Positions 6,559-15,376 of a stretch of DNA of 64,000 bases are shown piece after piece (the first letter of the stretch is position 1; each line of letters starts with the position of its first letter). The notes below the pieces were generated by a model. It saw only the letters and a list, made by a program, of their open reading frames with translations. It was not told the origin of the DNA and made no database searches. The position numbers were made by a program, and so were the translations under genes. This DNA is from Sphingobacteriaceae bacterium GW460-11-11-14-LB5 (lineage in GTDB: Bacteria; Bacteroidota; Bacteroidia; Sphingobacteriales; Sphingobacteriaceae): assembly GCA_002151545.1 (NCBI GenBank), contig CP021237.1, forward strand, positions 4,588,001 to 4,652,000, given 5' to 3'.

Positions 6559-7609
6559 AGATTTAAAGGATAAAAATTTACTGTTGTTTGAATGTTTAAG
6601 CGGGAGTAAGGCTTATGGGTTAGATACTCCACAATCTGATACTGATATTAAAGGAATATATTATATGCCAAAAGAAATGTTTTTTGGTTTGAAGTATATC
6701 CCACAGATAAGCAATGAAAGTAATGATGAAGTTTACTATGAAATTGGCCGTTTTATTGAATTATTGATTAAGAACAATCCAAATATTGTAGAAATCCTGG
6801 CAACACCAGAAGAATGTATATTATATAAGCATCCCATAATGGATAAACTAAATATTGACATGATTTTATCAAAGCTGTGCAAAGATACCTTTGGCGGATA
6901 TGCTTTAACACAGATTAGAAAAGCAAAAGGTTTGAACAAGAAGATTTTAAATCCAATGCCGAAGACCAGAAAAACAGTATTGGATTTTTGTTTCATCACA
7001 GAAAATTATTCATCTGTAAAAGCGAAAAGCTGGCTTGCAAAAAATGCTATTTCGAAAGCTGATTGTGGATTGTCGAAAATTCCAAATGCTAAAGATCTGT
7101 ATGCCTTGTTTTATGATGCGGAGAAGAAATTGAATTATAAGGGGATTGCAAATAAGGAAGCGGCAAATGAAGTATCAGTCTCATCAATACCTATAGGAGA
7201 ACAAGAAATCGCCTATTTGTTTTTCAACAAGGATAGCTATTCATCTTATTGCAAAGAGTACAATGAATATTGGGATTGGGTAGAAAAACGAAATGAAAAT
7301 AGGTACAGCTTAAATAAAAGCCATGGCAAAGATTACGATGCCAAAAATATGATGCATACCATTAGACTTTTGCAGGTAGCGCTTGAGATTGTACGCGATG
7401 GAGAACTAAATGTAAAAAGACAAAATCGGGATGAGTTACTTTTAATAAAAAGAGGGGAACTTGATTATGACGAAGTATTAAAAATGGCAGAAAAACTAAT
7501 GCTACAAACAGAACAAGAAACAACAAAAAGTAAGCTTCAGGAAAAACCAGATGCTCAACTAATCGAATCGATACTTGTTGAGATCAGAGCAGAACTTTAT
7601 GCCGATTAA
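6548..7609 (+). CDS. RlaP-type nucleotidyltransferase, second copy
   Basis: 353 residues. The catalytic signature is G19-S20-K-A-Y-G followed by S-D31-x-D33-I-K-G. It is clearly paralogous to the preceding gene in fold but strongly diverged and about 100 residues longer, so the two probably act on different ends or different RNAs. It is translationally coupled: its ATG lies inside the end of the upstream gene (11-bp overlap), and rtcB begins 12 bp after its stop. Function (nucleotide transfer to RNA termini in repair) is inferred from family and context. Confidence 0.82.
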   Translation: MTIKDLKDKNLLLFECLSGSKAYGLDTPQSDTDIKGIYYMPKEMFFGLKYIPQISNESNDEVYYEIGRFIELLIKNNPNIVEILATPEECILYKHPIMDKLNIDMILSKLCKDTFGGYALTQIRKAKGLNKKILNPMPKTRKTVLDFCFITENYSSVKAKSWLAKNAISKADCGLSKIPNAKDLYALFYDAEKKLNYKGIANKEAANEVSVSSIPIGEQEIAYLFFNKDSYSSYCKEYNEYWDWVEKRNENRYSLNKSHGKDYDAKNMMHTIRLLQVALEIVRDGELNVKRQNRDELLLIKRGELDYDEVLKMAEKLMLQTEQETTKSKLQEKPDAQLIESILVEIRAELYAD

Positions 7610-7620
7610 AAGATTAAACA

Positions 7621-9045
7621 ATGAACAACAACATAACAGGAAAAAACCTTATAGCATTAGGTTATTCCGAAGGAAAAATAGTAGGTCTGGCTTTAGCTAT
7701 CCTGAATGAAAATTTCAGGGATATTGAAGAAAAAGAATTACTGGCCTTATTTAAAAAAGTAAAAGATTATCCGGAAAGTTTTTTGGATGATGAAGTATTA
7801 AGTGTACTGGCAGCGGCTGTGATTGAGGAAGCCAATCCAAAATCAGACGAGACCATTGCACTGATCAACAACGCAAAAGAATATTCGATTTTCGGTGCTG
7901 ATTATATCGAAGAAGGGGCCAGGAATCAAATGAATATTGCGATGAAACTGCCTGTTTCGGTAGCTGGTGCATTAATGCCCGATGCCCACCAAGGATATGG
8001 TTTGCCAATTGGTGGTGTTTTAGCAACCAGAAATGCAATTATTCCTTATGGTGTAGGTGTAGATATTGGCTGCCGAATGGCGTTGAGCATTTTCGATATT
8101 CCAGAGAAACATTATTTCGGGAAAGATGCCATGTACAAACGAGAGTTAATTGCTTTTACCAAATTTGGTGCAGGTCAGAATTTTAATGGCCGTGAAAAAG
8201 CCGACCACGATGTTTTAGAAAATGAGGCTTTCAACTCCACAGCTTTTCTCAAAAATTTACATGGAAAGGCCTGGGCACAATTGGGATCTTCGGGTGGTGG
8301 AAATCACTTTGTAGAATGGGGGATTATTGATTTTGCAGAACGCGATGAAATTTTAAATATCGATAAAGGGCGTTATGTAGCATTACTTACGCACTCAGGT
8401 TCCCGTGGATTGGGTGCAACCATTGCTGGTCATTATACCAAACTGGCAAAAGATATCTGTAAACTCCCGAAAGAGGCTACAAATCTGGCTTATTTGGATT
8501 TAAATTCTGCAGAAGGGCAAGAATATTGGATTGCCATGAACTTAGCCGGCGATTATGCTTCGGCCTGTCATGAGGTGATCCATAAAAGATTAACCAAAGC
8601 CATTGGCGCTAAAGTTTTAGCTAAAGTAGAAAACCATCATAATTTTGCCTGGAAAGAAATGCTTGATGGCGAGGAAGTGATTGTTCATCGCAAAGGGGCT
8701 ACGCCAGCAGGTAAAGGGGTGATGGGGATTATCCCCGGAAGTATGACAGCACCCGGATTTTTAGTGCGCGGTAAAGGTGAAATGAGTGCTATCAATTCGG
8801 CTTCACATGGTGCAGGGCGATTAATGAGCAGAACAAAAGCCATTCAATCGATTACCAAATCGGATATGAAAGCCATTTTAAAAGATCACAACGTTACTTT
8901 AATTGGCGCAGGTTTAGATGAAGCACCAATGGCCTATAAAGACATTAACAAAGTAATGGCAGCACAAACCGAACTGGTTGATGTAGTTGCCAAATTTGAG
9001 CCTAAAATGGTGAGAATGGCTGATGATGGAAGTCGTGAAGATTAG
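7621..9045 (+). CDS. rtcB: RNA-splicing/repair ligase RtcB family
   Basis: 474 residues. RtcB joins RNA 2',3'-cyclic phosphate or 3'-phosphate ends to 5'-OH ends using GTP and Mn2+. Seen: GVDIGC (metal Cys about 151), GGGNHF (225-230), HSGSRG (258-263), ENHHNFAW (337-344), HRKGATPA (356-363) and SHGAGR (395-400), whose His396 matches the guanylylated histidine. About 85 residues precede the conserved core, as in a subset of bacterial RtcBs. It is the last gene of the Band-7/RlaP/RlaP operon. The gene set suggests repair of tRNAs cut by ribotoxins, with the two nucleotidyltransferases treating ends before ligation. Confidence 0.93.
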   Translation: MNNNITGKNLIALGYSEGKIVGLALAILNENFRDIEEKELLALFKKVKDYPESFLDDEVLSVLAAAVIEEANPKSDETIALINNAKEYSIFGADYIEEGARNQMNIAMKLPVSVAGALMPDAHQGYGLPIGGVLATRNAIIPYGVGVDIGCRMALSIFDIPEKHYFGKDAMYKRELIAFTKFGAGQNFNGREKADHDVLENEAFNSTAFLKNLHGKAWAQLGSSGGGNHFVEWGIIDFAERDEILNIDKGRYVALLTHSGSRGLGATIAGHYTKLAKDICKLPKEATNLAYLDLNSAEGQEYWIAMNLAGDYASACHEVIHKRLTKAIGAKVLAKVENHHNFAWKEMLDGEEVIVHRKGATPAGKGVMGIIPGSMTAPGFLVRGKGEMSAINSASHGAGRLMSRTKAIQSITKSDMKAILKDHNVTLIGAGLDEAPMAYKDINKVMAAQTELVDVVAKFEPKMVRMADDGSRED

Positions 9046-9092
9046 TTTGGAGTTTTAGTCCAAAGTCCTTAGTCTGGAGTCTATAGTAAAAT

Positions 9093-9195
9093 CGTCACCC
9101 TGAACCGAGCCTTAGCGAGCTCACCGAAGGTAATTTATTTCAGGGTCTATCTTGCAAGAAAGATGCTGATTCCCAAGCTTCGGGACAGTATGACG
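9093..9195. repeat. CGTCA...TGACG intergenic hairpin-type repeat
   Basis: Begins CGTCACCCTGAAC and ends ATGACG. It belongs with similar pieces at 47666-47738 and 54261-54353, and fragments at 45438-45516 and 50170. Such palindromic spacers are frequent between Bacteroidota genes. No coding capacity is seen here. Confidence 0.55.
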
Positions 9196-9241
9196 GTCGG
9201 GGTTAAGAGACAAATCAATGTACTTCTCAGGATAACTCAAA

Positions 9242-9273
9242 AAACCCTCTTCAAAATTAATTGAAGAGGGTTT
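9242..9273. terminator. Bidirectional intrinsic terminator
   Basis: CCCTCTTCAA (9245-9254) pairs with TTGAAGAGGG (9261-9270), extended by flanking AAA/TTT to 13 bp with a 6-base loop. It separates the rtcB operon from the convergent arginine operon and can serve both. Confidence 0.85.
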
Positions 9274-9309
9274 CTATATATTTTATTAAAACCGACTTGC
9301 TCAGCTCCA

Positions 9310-9385
9310 GGTTAAATAAACCTGATTGAAGTGGAAACAAAAAGCTTTTTCAGCTTTTGTTGGAACAAAAAGCAGGGCTGCAGTA
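9310..9385 (+). repeat. GGTTAAATAAACCT intergenic repeat, copy 1
   Basis: Starts with GGTTAAATAAACCTGAT followed by a purine-rich GAAGTGGAA stretch. Related copies lie at 39717-39795 and, inverted, at 59890-59963. This copy is the most diverged. The rest of 9274-9447 shows no gene. Confidence 0.5.
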
Positions 9386-9447
9386 ACCAGTTAGTACAAC
9401 AATTGCGTTCCAAAAAAACGCTTATATTGTCCTATACCTACAGATAA

Positions 9448-10701
9448 TTATTTCAACTTACTCAAAGCCGTTTTAATCCTTGGTAACATGTCTTTAATAT
9501 CCTGCAGGGTACAAGCACCAACAGATGCCCTGAACCATGGCATGCTGTCTTCATTTCCGAAAGCAGAAAATGGCACTAATGCTGCTCCGGCTTCTTTGAT
9601 CAGATAGAAGTTTACATCTGCACTGTCTTTTAAAATTTGACCATCTTCAGTTGTTTTTCCGATGTAATCGATTTTTATGGTTAAATAAATGGCACCCATT
9701 GGCTCCACGGCATCAACATTAAAGCCTTCATTTTTCAGTTCATTAAAACCATTGTAAAGGGCATTTAAACTATCCTGTATCTGGCCTTTAAAACTGGTCA
9801 AAAAAGTATCTACCTGTGTTTTATCATTAAAATAGTTAGACATCGCCACTTGCTCAGCTTTCGGTGCCCAGGCACCCATATGACCAACCAATGCTTTCAT
9901 TCTATTAATAATATCTTCCGGACCAAAACCCCATCCTACACGTACACCAGTTGCAGCCAAACATTTCGAGCTACCATCAACAAAAACGGTAAACGGTCTC
10001 ATCGCCGGACGTAAAGAAACCGGATTTACATGCTCTTTTCCGAAAGTTAAAAGCGAATAAATCTGATCGTACATCATGTACAGTGGTTTTTCATCAGCAC
10101 CACGTGAAGCATTTTCTTCTAAAACGGCATCACAGATTTCAGCTAACGAATCCGCATCGAACATGGTTCCGGTTGGGTTTAATGGCGAGCACAAAGCCAA
10201 TAAAGTTGCGCCTTTTAAATGCGGTTTTAATTGCGCAGCTGTTGGCATAAAGTTATGTGCAGCATCGGTTTCTACCGCAATTGTTTTTGCTGAAGTTAAA
10301 TGTGAGTAGTGGTTATTGTTCCAGGATGGTGCAGGGAAAACCACGGTATCTCCCGGATCGATCAAAGCCAGGTAAGTAGCATAAATTAATGGACGGGAGC
10401 CACCAGAAACTAAAATACTATTCGTGTTGTATTCCAGTCCAAATCTATCTTTTAATAATTCAGAAACGGTTTCTCTCAAAGGCAGAACACCATCAGCAGG
10501 AGGGTAATTGGTTTGATTAGCATTGTACGCCTCCACAATTCCGGCTTTTAGTTCAGTTGGGATTGGGTAAATGTTTGCATCAAAATCGCCTATGGTTAAG
10601 TTAGCAATTGAAGCGCCTTTGCGTTTCATTTCATTAACCTCGTTACCAATTTTTATAATTTCTGAGCCAATTAATGAACTGGCTAATACTGAAACTTTCA
10701 T
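9448..10701 (-). CDS. PLP-dependent aminotransferase (class I/II)
   Basis: 417 residues with fold-type I aminotransferase features: PADGVLPLRETVSELL, PAPSWNNNHY, the NPTG motif (SPLNPTGTMF), MMYDQIYSLL with the PLP-contacting Asp and Tyr, and the Schiff-base lysine in DGSSKCLAATGVRVGWG (near residue 250). It is the last gene of the leftward arginine cluster, following the RelE-like pair and argH. The substrate cannot be told from sequence alone; aspartate- or branched-chain-type activity is possible. The terminator at 9242-9273 lies downstream. Confidence 0.85.
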   Translation of the reverse strand: MKVSVLASSLIGSEIIKIGNEVNEMKRKGASIANLTIGDFDANIYPIPTELKAGIVEAYNANQTNYPPADGVLPLRETVSELLKDRFGLEYNTNSILVSGGSRPLIYATYLALIDPGDTVVFPAPSWNNNHYSHLTSAKTIAVETDAAHNFMPTAAQLKPHLKGATLLALCSPLNPTGTMFDADSLAEICDAVLEENASRGADEKPLYMMYDQIYSLLTFGKEHVNPVSLRPAMRPFTVFVDGSSKCLAATGVRVGWGFGPEDIINRMKALVGHMGAWAPKAEQVAMSNYFNDKTQVDTFLTSFKGQIQDSLNALYNGFNELKNEGFNVDAVEPMGAIYLTIKIDYIGKTTEDGQILKDSADVNFYLIKEAGAALVPFSAFGNEDSMPWFRASVGACTLQDIKDMLPRIKTALSKLK

Positions 10702-10732
10702 ACTTATATATTGAATGCTAATGTTAGCAGAT

Positions 10733-11065
10733 TTATAATGCTTTAATTATTTTTTGAAGTTCTTTCTTATCAATACTACTTTCTTCTGATTTATCGTAGA
10801 GGGTTAACATATTGATAATTGTACCATCGGGGGTAGTTGAAACTAAATAAGTTACTATCCTAAATCCTCCACTTTTACCTTTTCCCTTGCTTTTTACAGC
10901 AAGTCTAATTTTGTATAAACCTGCACCTAGATCAGTACCTTGCTGCGGATTTTCAAGAAGTTTTTCTTCGAGTTCGTAGAGATCTTCTACTAAAGAAAGA
11001 TATTTCTTTTTATAGACTTTGGCTTTTTTTATAAAAACGTTTGAATAAATAACCTCATTAGCCAT
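10733..11065 (-). CDS. RelE/ParE-like toxin
   Basis: 110 residues. The C-terminal half (AGLYKIRLAVKSKGKGKSGGFRIVTYLV, then LTLYDKSE) has the RelE/HigB pattern of basic and aromatic residues on a small beta-sheet. RelE-type proteins cleave mRNA on the ribosome; here this is inferred. Its ATG overlaps the stop of the upstream 62-residue antitoxin (TAATG), the usual arrangement for type II modules. The pair is inserted between argH and the aminotransferase gene. Confidence 0.75.
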   Translation of the reverse strand: MANEVIYSNVFIKKAKVYKKKYLSLVEDLYELEEKLLENPQQGTDLGAGLYKIRLAVKSKGKGKSGGFRIVTYLVSTTPDGTIINMLTLYDKSEESSIDKKELQKIIKAL

Positions 11066-11253
11066 TAAATATCTCTTAAACTTAAAGGCTTCCGTTTTCC
11101 TTGCTGCATTTCCTTAATTTCTTTTAAAGCCTGAGCAATTTCAGAAGTTATCTGGCTTGTTGGTTCTGTTTTAACTTTAGCACCAATTTTGCTAAGGAAT
11201 TCTTTTACAAAACCTGCGTCTTTATCCTTAATTTCTATTGTTAAAGTTGTCAT
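11065..11253 (-). CDS. Small antitoxin of the RelE-like pair
   Basis: 62 residues, first gene of the toxin-antitoxin pair. The N-terminus (MTTLTIEIKDKDAGFVKEFLSKIG) is a short beta strand plus helix, followed by a helical, charged tail ending KRKPLSLRDI that could wrap the toxin. No recognisable DNA-binding motif beyond the short N-terminal strand. Identified mainly by coupling to the RelE-like gene. Confidence 0.65.
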   Translation of the reverse strand: MTTLTIEIKDKDAGFVKEFLSKIGAKVKTEPTSQITSEIAQALKEIKEMQQGKRKPLSLRDI

Positions 11254-11273
11254 AATTACAAATTTAGCAAAAT

Positions 11274-12605
11274 TTATTTAACCAAATCTTCAATTGCTTT
11301 ATTCACTTTTCCGAAACCAAATTGCGACAAAACAGCTTGCATTGCTGCAGAAATCTGCTCATTACACAGGTTGCCAATGCTTCCTTCATGTGTATGGTGT
11401 ATTTGGCCAGAAGGTGCAAAACTGCCATTTTCTATCTGCTCGCCAACAATTTTATAAGCCTCTCTAAATGGGACACCTTGTAAAGCCAGATCGTTTACTA
11501 CTTCAACGCTAAACAGGTAATCATATTTTTTATCTTTCAAAATATCATCCTTTATCGTGATATTCTGGAACATGAAAGTAGCGATCTCCAGACATTCGTT
11601 TAATGAAGTGATTGCCGGGAAAAGGTTTTCTTTTAGCAACTGTAAATCGCGGTGATAACCTGATGGCAAATTGGTAATCATCATGGCTATTTCATTCGGC
11701 AAAGCCTGAATTTTATTGCAGCGCGAGCGGATCAGCTCAAAAACATCAGGATTTTTTTTGTGCGGCATAATACTCGACCCTGTAGTCAGTTCTGCCGGAA
11801 AACTGATGAATCCGAAATTCTGATTGATGAACAAACAAACATCCATGGCCATTTTAGCTAAAGTTGCTGCAACCGCGCTCATGGCCTGTGCTAAAATCCT
11901 TTCGGTTTTGCCACGTCCCATTTGCGCGTAAACCACATTATAGTTTAAAGTTTCAAACCCAAGCAAATGGGTTGTTAAAGTTCTGTTTAAAGGGAATGAA
12001 GAACCATAACCAGCAGCGGAACCCAGTGGGTTTTTATTGCAGATTTTCCATGCAGCCAGCATCAGCTCCATATCATCTGCCAGACTTTCGGCATAAGCAC
12101 CAAACCACAAGCCAAAAGATGATGGCATGGCAATCTGTAAATGTGTATAACCTGGAACTAATTTATCTTTGTGTGTATTGCTCAGTTCAATTAACTGGTT
12201 AAATAAGGTTGAAGTTTGGCCAACCATATCTTCAATGCAGGCCCTAAAGAAAAGTTTTAAGTCAACCAAAACCTGATCGTTACGCGAACGGCCACTGTGG
12301 ATTTTTTTACCTGCTTCGCCAATGCGTTGAGTAAGCAACCACTCTACCTGCGAGTGCACATCTTCTACACTGTCTTCGATGGTGAAATTTCCAGCTTCAA
12401 TTTCTGCATAAATATTTTTCAACTCGTGCTGAACGGTTTTTAGTTCTTCGGCGGTTAGCAAATTAATGGTTTCTAACATTTGAGTATGCGCCAAAGAGCC
12501 CAATACGTCAAACTTTGCCATTTGCAGATCCAGTTCACGGTCTTTTCCAACCGTAAAACTTTCTACAAACTGATTTACATCTATATTTTTTTGCCAGATT
12601 TTCAT
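11274..12605 (-). CDS. argH: Argininosuccinate lyase
   Basis: 443 residues. Cleaves argininosuccinate to arginine and fumarate, the last step of arginine synthesis. The fumarase/aspartase superfamily signature GSSIMPHKKNPD is present, with the catalytic Ser loop, plus HSGRSRNDQV near residue 105 and GYTHLQIAMPSS. Length is typical. It is flanked by two inserted toxin-antitoxin-like pairs (RelE-type downstream, DUF433/DUF5615 upstream). Confidence 0.95.
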   Translation of the reverse strand: MKIWQKNIDVNQFVESFTVGKDRELDLQMAKFDVLGSLAHTQMLETINLLTAEELKTVQHELKNIYAEIEAGNFTIEDSVEDVHSQVEWLLTQRIGEAGKKIHSGRSRNDQVLVDLKLFFRACIEDMVGQTSTLFNQLIELSNTHKDKLVPGYTHLQIAMPSSFGLWFGAYAESLADDMELMLAAWKICNKNPLGSAAGYGSSFPLNRTLTTHLLGFETLNYNVVYAQMGRGKTERILAQAMSAVAATLAKMAMDVCLFINQNFGFISFPAELTTGSSIMPHKKNPDVFELIRSRCNKIQALPNEIAMMITNLPSGYHRDLQLLKENLFPAITSLNECLEIATFMFQNITIKDDILKDKKYDYLFSVEVVNDLALQGVPFREAYKIVGEQIENGSFAPSGQIHHTHEGSIGNLCNEQISAAMQAVLSQFGFGKVNKAIEDLVK

Positions 12606-12635
12606 TGGGCGTTTATTATTATCCAGGGTTAAGAT

Positions 12636-12968
12636 TTATTTAAGTTCCAAACAAGAAAACTCATTCTGCTTAATAAAATCAGTTATTAGATCTATTTTAT
12701 TTATTAATGCTTGTGCAATTCCTATTGTTGTGTTATTACCAAACCGCAACCAGATTATTTTTGGCGGATGACTGTATAGATTTGAAAATTCATAAAAATC
12801 TGCATCGAAAGTAACAATAACATAATTGTTTCGACCTGCATACTCCCAGATTTCTTTATCTGATTTATTTTCCAGATTTAAACGCCGGATTTGGTCACAG
12901 TCTGGAAAATCATGCGCTAAAAGCTTTATAATTCTATGAGAAATATTTTGATCGAACAGCAACTTCAC
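12636..12968 (-). CDS. DUF5615-type PIN-like protein (putative toxin)
   Basis: 110 residues starting MKLLFDQNISHRI and containing VIVTFDADFYEFS: the acidic pattern (LLFDxN..., T-x-D-x-DF) of the DUF5615 branch of PIN-like nucleases. Start is a GTG at 12966-12968 overlapping the TAG stop of the upstream DUF433 gene. PIN proteins of VapC type cut RNA; activity here is inferred. The pair sits between the argE-like gene and argH. Confidence 0.75.
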   Translation of the reverse strand: MKLLFDQNISHRIIKLLAHDFPDCDQIRRLNLENKSDKEIWEYAGRNNYVIVTFDADFYEFSNLYSHPPKIIWLRFGNNTTIGIAQALINKIDLITDFIKQNEFSCLELK

Positions 12969-13189
12969 TAGGCCACTCTAATATTGTGTTCTCTATCAGC
13001 CGAATATGCCAGGCACGCAAATATTTCTTCTTCGCTAATTTCAGGAAAATCTTCAAGAATACCCTTAATCGTCATGCCATTGGCCAGCCAGCCCAACACA
13101 TCATAAACTGCAATTCTTGTTCCTTTTATACAAGGCTTGCCGAAACGTTTATTTGCATCGATCTCTATGAAATTAGGATATGTTTTCAT
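12968..13189 (-). CDS. DUF433-family antitoxin-like protein
   Basis: 73 residues from the ATG at 13187-13189, chosen because a longer frame to 13237 would overlap the preceding gene and adds residues not typical of the family. Seen: FGKPCIKGTRIAVYDVLGWLANGMTIKGIL, the DUF433 signature with a winged-helix character. Known to pair with PIN-like DUF5615 proteins. The coupled order (antitoxin then toxin, stop/start overlap) supports a type II-like module. Confidence 0.78.
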   Translation of the reverse strand: MKTYPNFIEIDANKRFGKPCIKGTRIAVYDVLGWLANGMTIKGILEDFPEISEEEIFACLAYSADREHNIRVA

Positions 13190-13229
13190 CACGTAAAGAT
13201 AAACAATATTATAAGAATTTTGATTTAGC

Positions 13230-14297
13230 TTAGCCAATAACTACAGGTCGCAACATATTAACATATCCTTCAACACCCTCAGCTACTTCTCTAACATATA
13301 AAAATTCATCGGCCATATGCGAGCGGCCGGAAAAACCCGGACCACATTTTACTGATGGAATATCTAACAGCGCCTGATCAGAAGTAGTAGGCGAACCATA
13401 AGTCGTTTTGCCAAGTGCTACTCCGGCCTGAACAACCGGGTGATTTTTATCAATCGACGATGGTTTTAAACGGATCGAACGCGGGGTAACATCACAATCA
13501 ACATTTGCCCTGATAATCTCTAATACTTCTTCATTGGTATAGGCATCGGTTACGCGTACATCAACCGTAAAGGTACAATTTGCCGGTACAACATTATGCT
13601 GCGAACCTGCATTGATAATAGTCACCGTCATTTTCAACGGACCGAAAACCTCCGATACTTTCGGGAACTGGTAATTTCTAAACCATTCAATATCTTTCAA
13701 GGCCTTATAAATGGCATTTTCTCCCTCTTCACGGGCAGCGTGCCCGGCTTTACCATGCGATACACAATCCAAAACTAACAAACCCCGTTCTGCAATGGCT
13801 AAATTCATTTCTGTAGGTTCGCCAACAATACCAAATTCAAGTTCACCTAAATCTGGCAAAACCAATTCCAAGCCATTGTTTCCGGAAATTTCTTCTTCTG
13901 CAGTGGCCGCCAAACAAATGTTATATTTTAAACCTTCCTGTTCGTAGTAGTATAAAAATGTGCCAATTAATGAGACTAAACAACCGCCGGCATCATTACT
14001 TCCCAAACCAAACAGTTTATCACCTTCAATTGCTGCATCATAAGGATCGCGGGTATAACCAGAATTTGGCTTAACGGTATCGTGATGTGAGTTTAAAAGC
14101 AATGTTGGTTTAGTGGCATCGAAGTGTTTGTTGTAAGCCCAAACGTTGTTCATTTTGCGTTGAGTCTTAATCCCTCTCTCCTCCAAAAACTGGGCGATTA
14201 AATTCGCAGTCCGATCTTCTTCTTTACTAAAAGACTGGATGCGGATCAACTGTCGCAATAAATCCAGACTTTCTTTTTGTATATTTTCTAATGACAT
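13230..14297 (-). CDS. M20 metallo-hydrolase, ArgE-like deacylase
   Basis: 355 residues. The dinuclear zinc peptidase M20 pattern is visible: LLNSHHDTVKP, LGSNDAGGC, TAEEEISGNNG (catalytic Glu pair) and the dimerisation domain, ending GFSGRSHMADEFL. In Bacteroidota the arginine pathway keeps the N-acyl group to citrulline, so the likely substrate is N-acyl-citrulline rather than N-acetylornithine; this is inferred from the neighbouring acyl-ornithine-type carbamoyltransferase. Lies between proC and the DUF433/DUF5615 pair. Confidence 0.85.
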   Translation of the reverse strand: MSLENIQKESLDLLRQLIRIQSFSKEEDRTANLIAQFLEERGIKTQRKMNNVWAYNKHFDATKPTLLLNSHHDTVKPNSGYTRDPYDAAIEGDKLFGLGSNDAGGCLVSLIGTFLYYYEQEGLKYNICLAATAEEEISGNNGLELVLPDLGELEFGIVGEPTEMNLAIAERGLLVLDCVSHGKAGHAAREEGENAIYKALKDIEWFRNYQFPKVSEVFGPLKMTVTIINAGSQHNVVPANCTFTVDVRVTDAYTNEEVLEIIRANVDCDVTPRSIRLKPSSIDKNHPVVQAGVALGKTTYGSPTTSDQALLDIPSVKCGPGFSGRSHMADEFLYVREVAEGVEGYVNMLRPVVIG

Positions 14298-14417
14298 ATT
14301 ATCAAGTAATTAGTATTAAGTATCAAGACTAAACCCGTCTTTAAACTTTCTACCTTTTATTTTGGCTTTCAGTTTTATGTTTGCAATTAAGACCTTATGC
14401 CCTAAACCCCTACACCT
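14298..14417. repeat. Junction with telomere-like C-rich repeat
   Basis: The proC/argE-like junction contains CCTAAACCCCTACACC followed by CTAACCC. On the minus strand this reads GGTGTAGGGG and TTAGG motifs, the same type of sequence found at the other junctions of this operon. No coding capacity. Confidence 0.5.
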
Positions 14418-15227
14418 CTAACCCTCTTTAGTATACAAATTTCCCGCTTTTAAGGCCGAAAGTTTAATACCTTTTATCAACGAAGAGCTATAACCGTTGT
14501 GTTCCATTTCATTTAAACCTGCGATGGTACAACCTTTGGGCGAAGTTACCTTATCTATTTCTGATTCTGGGTGTGTTCCATGTAATAAAAGCAAATCGGC
14601 CGCTCCTTTAGCCGTTTGAACAGCCATTTTTAAAGCTTCATCCGCATGAAAACCAATTTCTACCCCACCTTGACTTGCAGCCCTAATTCCCCTTAAAAAG
14701 AAGGCAATACCACAGGCGCAAAGTGCCGTTGCCGAAGTCATTAAATCTTCGTTTATTTTAACTACCGAACCTACCGTTTCAAACATGCGGGTTACGTCTT
14801 CCAAATTTTGTGGCGAAGCGTTGTCGCTTGCAATGCAAGTCATCGATTGCCCTATTGCAATAGCCGTATTCGGCATTGCCCTGATAATTTGAACATTGCT
14901 ATCCAGTTTTTCCCTAACCGCTGCGCAGCTTACACCTGAGATTACCGAAATAACCAAATGTTTGGCAGGATTTATGGCCGATTGGATTTCCTCTAAAACC
15001 ACATTTAATTGCTGAGGCAAAACAGCTAAAATGATCACATCTGCATCAGCTGCTGCATCGGCATTATTCGCTGTAACCTTGTAGCGCTCTTGTGCAAACT
15101 TATATAAATTGGCTGTGTTGCGTCTGGTTAAGATAATGTTTTTGGTTGTGGTGTAATTGGCTTTAACCAATCCTTTTGCTAAAGATAAACCGATATTTCC
15201 GCTACCGATTATGGCTATTTTCTTCAT
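14418..15227 (-). CDS. proC: Pyrroline-5-carboxylate reductase
   Basis: 269 residues. Reduces pyrroline-5-carboxylate to proline with NAD(P)H. Seen: N-terminal Rossmann motif IGSGNIGLSLAKGL, RAMPNTAIAIGQSMT, and the C-terminal VTSPKGCTIAGLNEMEHNG, equivalent to the TSPGGTT region. Its place inside the arginine cluster between argB and the argE-like gene links proline and arginine synthesis through shared glutamate-derived intermediates. Confidence 0.93.
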   Translation of the reverse strand: MKKIAIIGSGNIGLSLAKGLVKANYTTTKNIILTRRNTANLYKFAQERYKVTANNADAAADADVIILAVLPQQLNVVLEEIQSAINPAKHLVISVISGVSCAAVREKLDSNVQIIRAMPNTAIAIGQSMTCIASDNASPQNLEDVTRMFETVGSVVKINEDLMTSATALCACGIAFFLRGIRAASQGGVEIGFHADEALKMAVQTAKGAADLLLLHGTHPESEIDKVTSPKGCTIAGLNEMEHNGYSSSLIKGIKLSALKAGNLYTKEG

Positions 15228-15376
15228 GTGGTTCGTTTTATTTTATTTCAGTGGTTTAAACTGATTTATATTTCCTTTTGAAAAGCAATTCCAGCATTGC
15301 TATTAATGTTCAGTCCTGCTATTCGTTACAAGTCCCGCCTAAAACCCTCCGCCTTCAACCTTTATACCTTCAATCC

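Noticed and set aside
13190..13237. Longer N-terminus for the DUF433 protein starting at 13237
   Set aside because: It would overlap the upstream argE-like gene and adds 16 residues not expected for the family; the ATG at 13189 fits the family length.
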